Shown piece after piece: positions 61,702 through 64,000 of a stretch of DNA of 64,000 nucleotides; positions within the stretch are counted from its first letter, which is position 1, and each line of letters starts with the position of its first letter. The stretch is taken from contig NZ_JAOCAH010000004.1 in NCBI RefSeq assembly GCF_029839275.1, positions 186,001 to 250,000 of the forward strand, written 5' to 3'. The DNA is from Pseudomonas sp. GD03944 (GTDB lineage: Bacteria > Pseudomonadota > Gammaproteobacteria > Pseudomonadales > Pseudomonadaceae). A model generated the notes under the pieces. That model saw only the letters and a program-made list of their open reading frames with translations. It did not search any database and was not told where the DNA came from. A program made the translations under genes and the position numbers.

Positions 61702-62700
61702 ATGAAACTCAACCGATTCTTCACCGCCCTGGCGGTCACTGCCGCGTTCGGCGCCAGTTTCGCGGCGCAGGCACGCGAATATTCCGTTTCCACCGTGTTG
61801 TCGGATGCCTTCCCTTGGGGGCAGGCTGCGCAGAAGTGGGCCGATCTGGTCAACGAACGCTCCGAAGGGCGCATCACCCTGCGGGTCTACCCCAATGCGC
61901 AACTGGTGGCGGGCGATCAGACCAAGGAGTTTTCCGCCATGCGCTCCGGCCTGATCGACATGGCCGTCGGCTCGACCATCAACTGGTCGCCGCAGGTGCC
62001 GGAACTGAACCTGTTTTCCATGCCGTTCCTGATGCGCGATAACGCTGACCTGGACGCCATCACGCAGGGGGAGGCGGGCAAGCTGGCCTTCGCCGCCATC
62101 GAACAGCGTGGAATCATGCCGCTGGCCTGGGGCGAGAACGGATTTCGCGAGCTGTCCAACTCGGCCAAACCGGTGCGCACGCCCGCCGACCTGAAGGGGT
62201 TGAAGATCCGCGTGGTCGGCTCGCCGCTGTTCCAGGACACCTTCAATGCGCTGGGGGCCAACCCCACGCAAATGAGCTGGGCCGACGCCAAGCCAGCGCT
62301 GACCACTGGCGCGGTGGATGGCCAGGAGAACCCGATCTCGGTATTCGACGTGGCGCGGGTCGATCAGGTGGGGCAGAAATACCTGACGCTGTGGCACTAC
62401 ATGGCCGACCCGTTGATCTTCGCGGTCAACCAGCGCGTCTGGAAGACCTTGCCGGAGGCTGACCGCGAACTGCTCGAACAGGCGGCCATCGACGCCGGGA
62501 AATGGGAAATCGAACTGTCCCGCGGTCAGCAGGCACAGCGTCTGGCGGACATCCGCAGCCGTGGTGTCGAGGTCGTCGAGTTGAGCGACGCCGAGCGTCA
62601 GGCGTTCGTCGACGCGACCCAGAGCGTGCATGAAAAGTGGGCTTCCAAGGTCGGTGACGAACTGCTCGATGCTGCCCGCAACACCATCGCCAAACCCTGA
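61702..62700 (+). CDS. dctP: TRAP transporter substrate-binding protein (DctP family)
   Basis: A 332-residue periplasmic protein with a signal peptide (about 1-24, ending AQA). It is a DctP-type binder for a tripartite ATP-independent transporter, which takes up carboxylates driven by the sodium gradient. Typical parts are the N-terminal VNERSEGRITLRVYPNAQL, SMPFLMRD, GLKIRVVGSPLFQDTFNALGANP with the carboxylate-binding Arg (near 170), and TTGAVDGQENPI. AAAGGA precedes the ATG. Together with the next two genes it forms a complete transporter; the ligand is not known. Confidence 0.93.
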   Translation: MKLNRFFTALAVTAAFGASFAAQAREYSVSTVLSDAFPWGQAAQKWADLVNERSEGRITLRVYPNAQLVAGDQTKEFSAMRSGLIDMAVGSTINWSPQVPELNLFSMPFLMRDNADLDAITQGEAGKLAFAAIEQRGIMPLAWGENGFRELSNSAKPVRTPADLKGLKIRVVGSPLFQDTFNALGANPTQMSWADAKPALTTGAVDGQENPISVFDVARVDQVGQKYLTLWHYMADPLIFAVNQRVWKTLPEADRELLEQAAIDAGKWEIELSRGQQAQRLADIRSRGVEVVELSDAERQAFVDATQSVHEKWASKVGDELLDAARNTIAKP

Positions 62701-62747
62701 CCCGCCGCCCGGGAGCCCGTGCGGCTCCCGCCGGTTTCGAGGAAGCC

Positions 62748-63224
62748 ATGAACAAACAAACGGACGCGCCCATCGAGCGCGTACTGGCCACCCTGGCCCT
62801 GGTGATCATCAGCCTGATCAGCCTGGCCAACGTCGTGGTGCGTTATTTCACCGATGCGTCATTCGCCTTCACCGAAGAAATCTCGGTATTTCTGCTGGTC
62901 GTGCTGACCTTTGGCGGTGCCTCCGTGGCGCTGCGGCGCAACCGGCATATTCGCATCGGGTTTCTCGAGCGCCTGTTCCCGTCCCTGCGCACCCCGCTGA
63001 TCATTCTGCAGTGGCTGGCCGGCGTGCTGGTGCTCGGGCTGATCCTCTGGTTCGGGGGGCAATTCGCCTGGGAGGAGTACCAGTGGCAATCGGAGTCGCC
63101 GGGCCTGGGGCTGCCGAACTGGTGGTATGTGGTCTGGTTGCCGCTGCTCAGCGTGTTGATGCTCGTGCGCCTGAGCCAGATGACCCTGGACCGGCTGCGT
63201 GGGGAGGCCGGCGATGAGTCCTGA
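62748..63224 (+). CDS. dctQ: TRAP transporter small membrane subunit (DctQ family)
   Basis: A 158-residue inner-membrane protein with four hydrophobic helices (about 13-35, 46-64, 86-104 and 125-145). The pattern NVVVRYFTDASFAFTEEISVFLLVVLTFGGASVALRRNRHIRI (in pieces) is typical of the DctQ subunit. It starts 47 bases after the binding-protein gene with GAGGAAG before the ATG and overlaps the next gene by 11 bases. Confidence 0.92.
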   Translation: MNKQTDAPIERVLATLALVIISLISLANVVVRYFTDASFAFTEEISVFLLVVLTFGGASVALRRNRHIRIGFLERLFPSLRTPLIILQWLAGVLVLGLILWFGGQFAWEEYQWQSESPGLGLPNWWYVVWLPLLSVLMLVRLSQMTLDRLRGEAGDES

Positions 63225-64000
63225 TGTCTGGTTGATCGTCAGCTTCCTGGCGCTCCTGCTGCTCGGCGTTCCGGTGGCCTTTGCCCTTGGTTTGTCCGGT
63301 GCCATCGGCATTCTCGTCGGCCTGTCTCCCGATATGCTCGCCACGCTGGGTACCAACACCTACAACGGCGTGGCCAAGTACCCGCTGATTGCCATTCCGC
63401 TGTTCATCCTCACCGGGCTGGTGTTCGAAAAGGCCGGCGTGGCCCTGCGCCTGGTGCGTTTCGCCCAGGCGCTGATCGGCCCGCGCCATGGTGGCCTGGC
63501 GATGGTCGCGGTGCTGGTCTGCCTGATCATGGGCGGCATGAGCGGCTCCGGTCCTGCCGATGCGGCCGCGGTCGCCATGGTGATGCTGCCGAGCATGACC
63601 AAGGCCGGCTACCCCAAGCCGTTTTCCGCCACGCTGATCGCCGCGTCGGCCTCCACGGCCATCCTGATTCCACCCTCGATCGCCCTCATTCTGTACTCCA
63701 TCGTGGTACCGGGGGTCGATCTGCGGGCGCTATTCGCTGCCGGGTTGTTCCCCGGCATCCTGGCGGGCGCCGTGCTGTTGCTGCCGGTCTGGCTGCTGTC
63801 GCGTCGCTATGGCTGGGAGTCGCCAGAGGGAGCCGAACGCCCGCCGTTGTGGCCCAGCTTCAAGCAGGCGCTGCCGGCACTGTTCGCTCCGGTGCTGATT
63901 CTCGGCGGCTTGCGCAGCGGGCTGTTCACGCCCACCGAGGCCGCGGTGGCAGGGGTGGCTTATGGCGTGGCGGTGGGGCTGTTCCTGACCCGTGAGCTGG
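63214..64000 (+). CDS. dctM: TRAP transporter large membrane subunit (DctM family), partial
   Basis: The first 262 codons of the large permease subunit; the gene runs off the right edge (normal length about 425 residues). Hydrophobic helices alternate with the typical SGSGPADAAAVAMVMLPSM, KPFSATLIAASASTAILIPPSIALILYSIV and PTEAAVAGVAYG blocks, in pieces. It carries the translocation pathway. The ATG lies in the dctQ end, showing coupling. Confidence 0.95.
   Translation, partial: MSPDVWLIVSFLALLLLGVPVAFALGLSGAIGILVGLSPDMLATLGTNTYNGVAKYPLIAIPLFILTGLVFEKAGVALRLVRFAQALIGPRHGGLAMVAVLVCLIMGGMSGSGPADAAAVAMVMLPSMTKAGYPKPFSATLIAASASTAILIPPSIALILYSIVVPGVDLRALFAAGLFPGILAGAVLLLPVWLLSRRYGWESPEGAERPPLWPSFKQALPALFAPVLILGGLRSGLFTPTEAAVAGVAYGVAVGLFLTREL

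Overview
The window is chromosomal DNA of a high-GC gammaproteobacterium, almost certainly a Pseudomonas related to P. aeruginosa. From memory of that genome, much of it follows one stretch of the P. aeruginosa chromosome: the fiuA-fiuR-fiuI siderophore locus, glcB, a GcvR-like gene, rarD, srkA, modE, comF, bioBFHCD, and three large acyl-CoA dehydrogenases. Lineage-specific blocks are set into this frame: nirK-nirV, a histidine-utilisation (hut) cluster, a phosphorus-scavenging cluster, a second-type tyrosyl-tRNA synthetase and a TRAP transporter. Intergenic spaces carry many Pseudomonas REP hairpins and two tandem arrays built from them (periods 360 and 110 bp).

Layout. 1-4.5 kb: end of an unknown gene, then an iron cell-surface signalling set on the minus strand (receptor, FecR-type regulator, ECF sigma factor behind a Fur-like box). 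4.6-13.4 kb: a U32-family tRNA hydroxylation protein, a DnaQ-like exonuclease overlapping a cNMP/CBS/nucleotidyltransferase protein, the 360-bp array, malate synthase G, a GNAT acetyltransferase and a GcvR-like ACT protein. 13.4-19.1 kb: RarD, the nirK-nirV pair, SrkA, ModE and ComF. 19.2-23.7 kb: the biotin operon, with a BirA-type operator buried in the first codons of the divergent comF. 23.8-32.5 kb: two small proteins of uncertain role, then three FadE-type dehydrogenases with a diguanylate cyclase between the first two; the first has a PsrA-type operator at its promoter.

32.6-41.3 kb: hutD diverges from hutI-hutG-(YjiH-type membrane protein)-hutU-hutH, followed by hutC. Two TGTATATACA HutC-type boxes sit in the divergent promoter. 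Together these take histidine to glutamate by the formiminoglutamase route. 41.3-44.3 kb: an endonuclease I relative without the usual catalytic motif, the regulatory RNA rsmY with its GacA box and seven GGA motifs, an AraC-type regulator and a degenerate GGDEF protein.

44.6-53.3 kb is the most striking block. A Pho box precedes a Xanthomonas/Caulobacter-type TonB-dependent receptor, a two-domain beta-propeller phytase lipoprotein, an ExbB/TolQ-ExbD/TolR-TonB energy module and a Tat-exported PhoX-family phosphatase. It reads as a self-contained machine for capturing and dephosphorylating organic phosphate under phosphate starvation.

53.3-64 kb: an alpha/beta hydrolase with its TetR regulator and operator, an FMN-dependent reductase, the 110-bp array, a molybdopterin oxidoreductase of the FdhF/YdeP family, a tail-anchored protein of unknown function, and tyrS preceded by a probable tyrosine-rich leader peptide with attenuator-like alternative hairpins. 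The window ends inside the third gene of a TRAP transporter. All family assignments come from reading motifs by eye; no database search was run.
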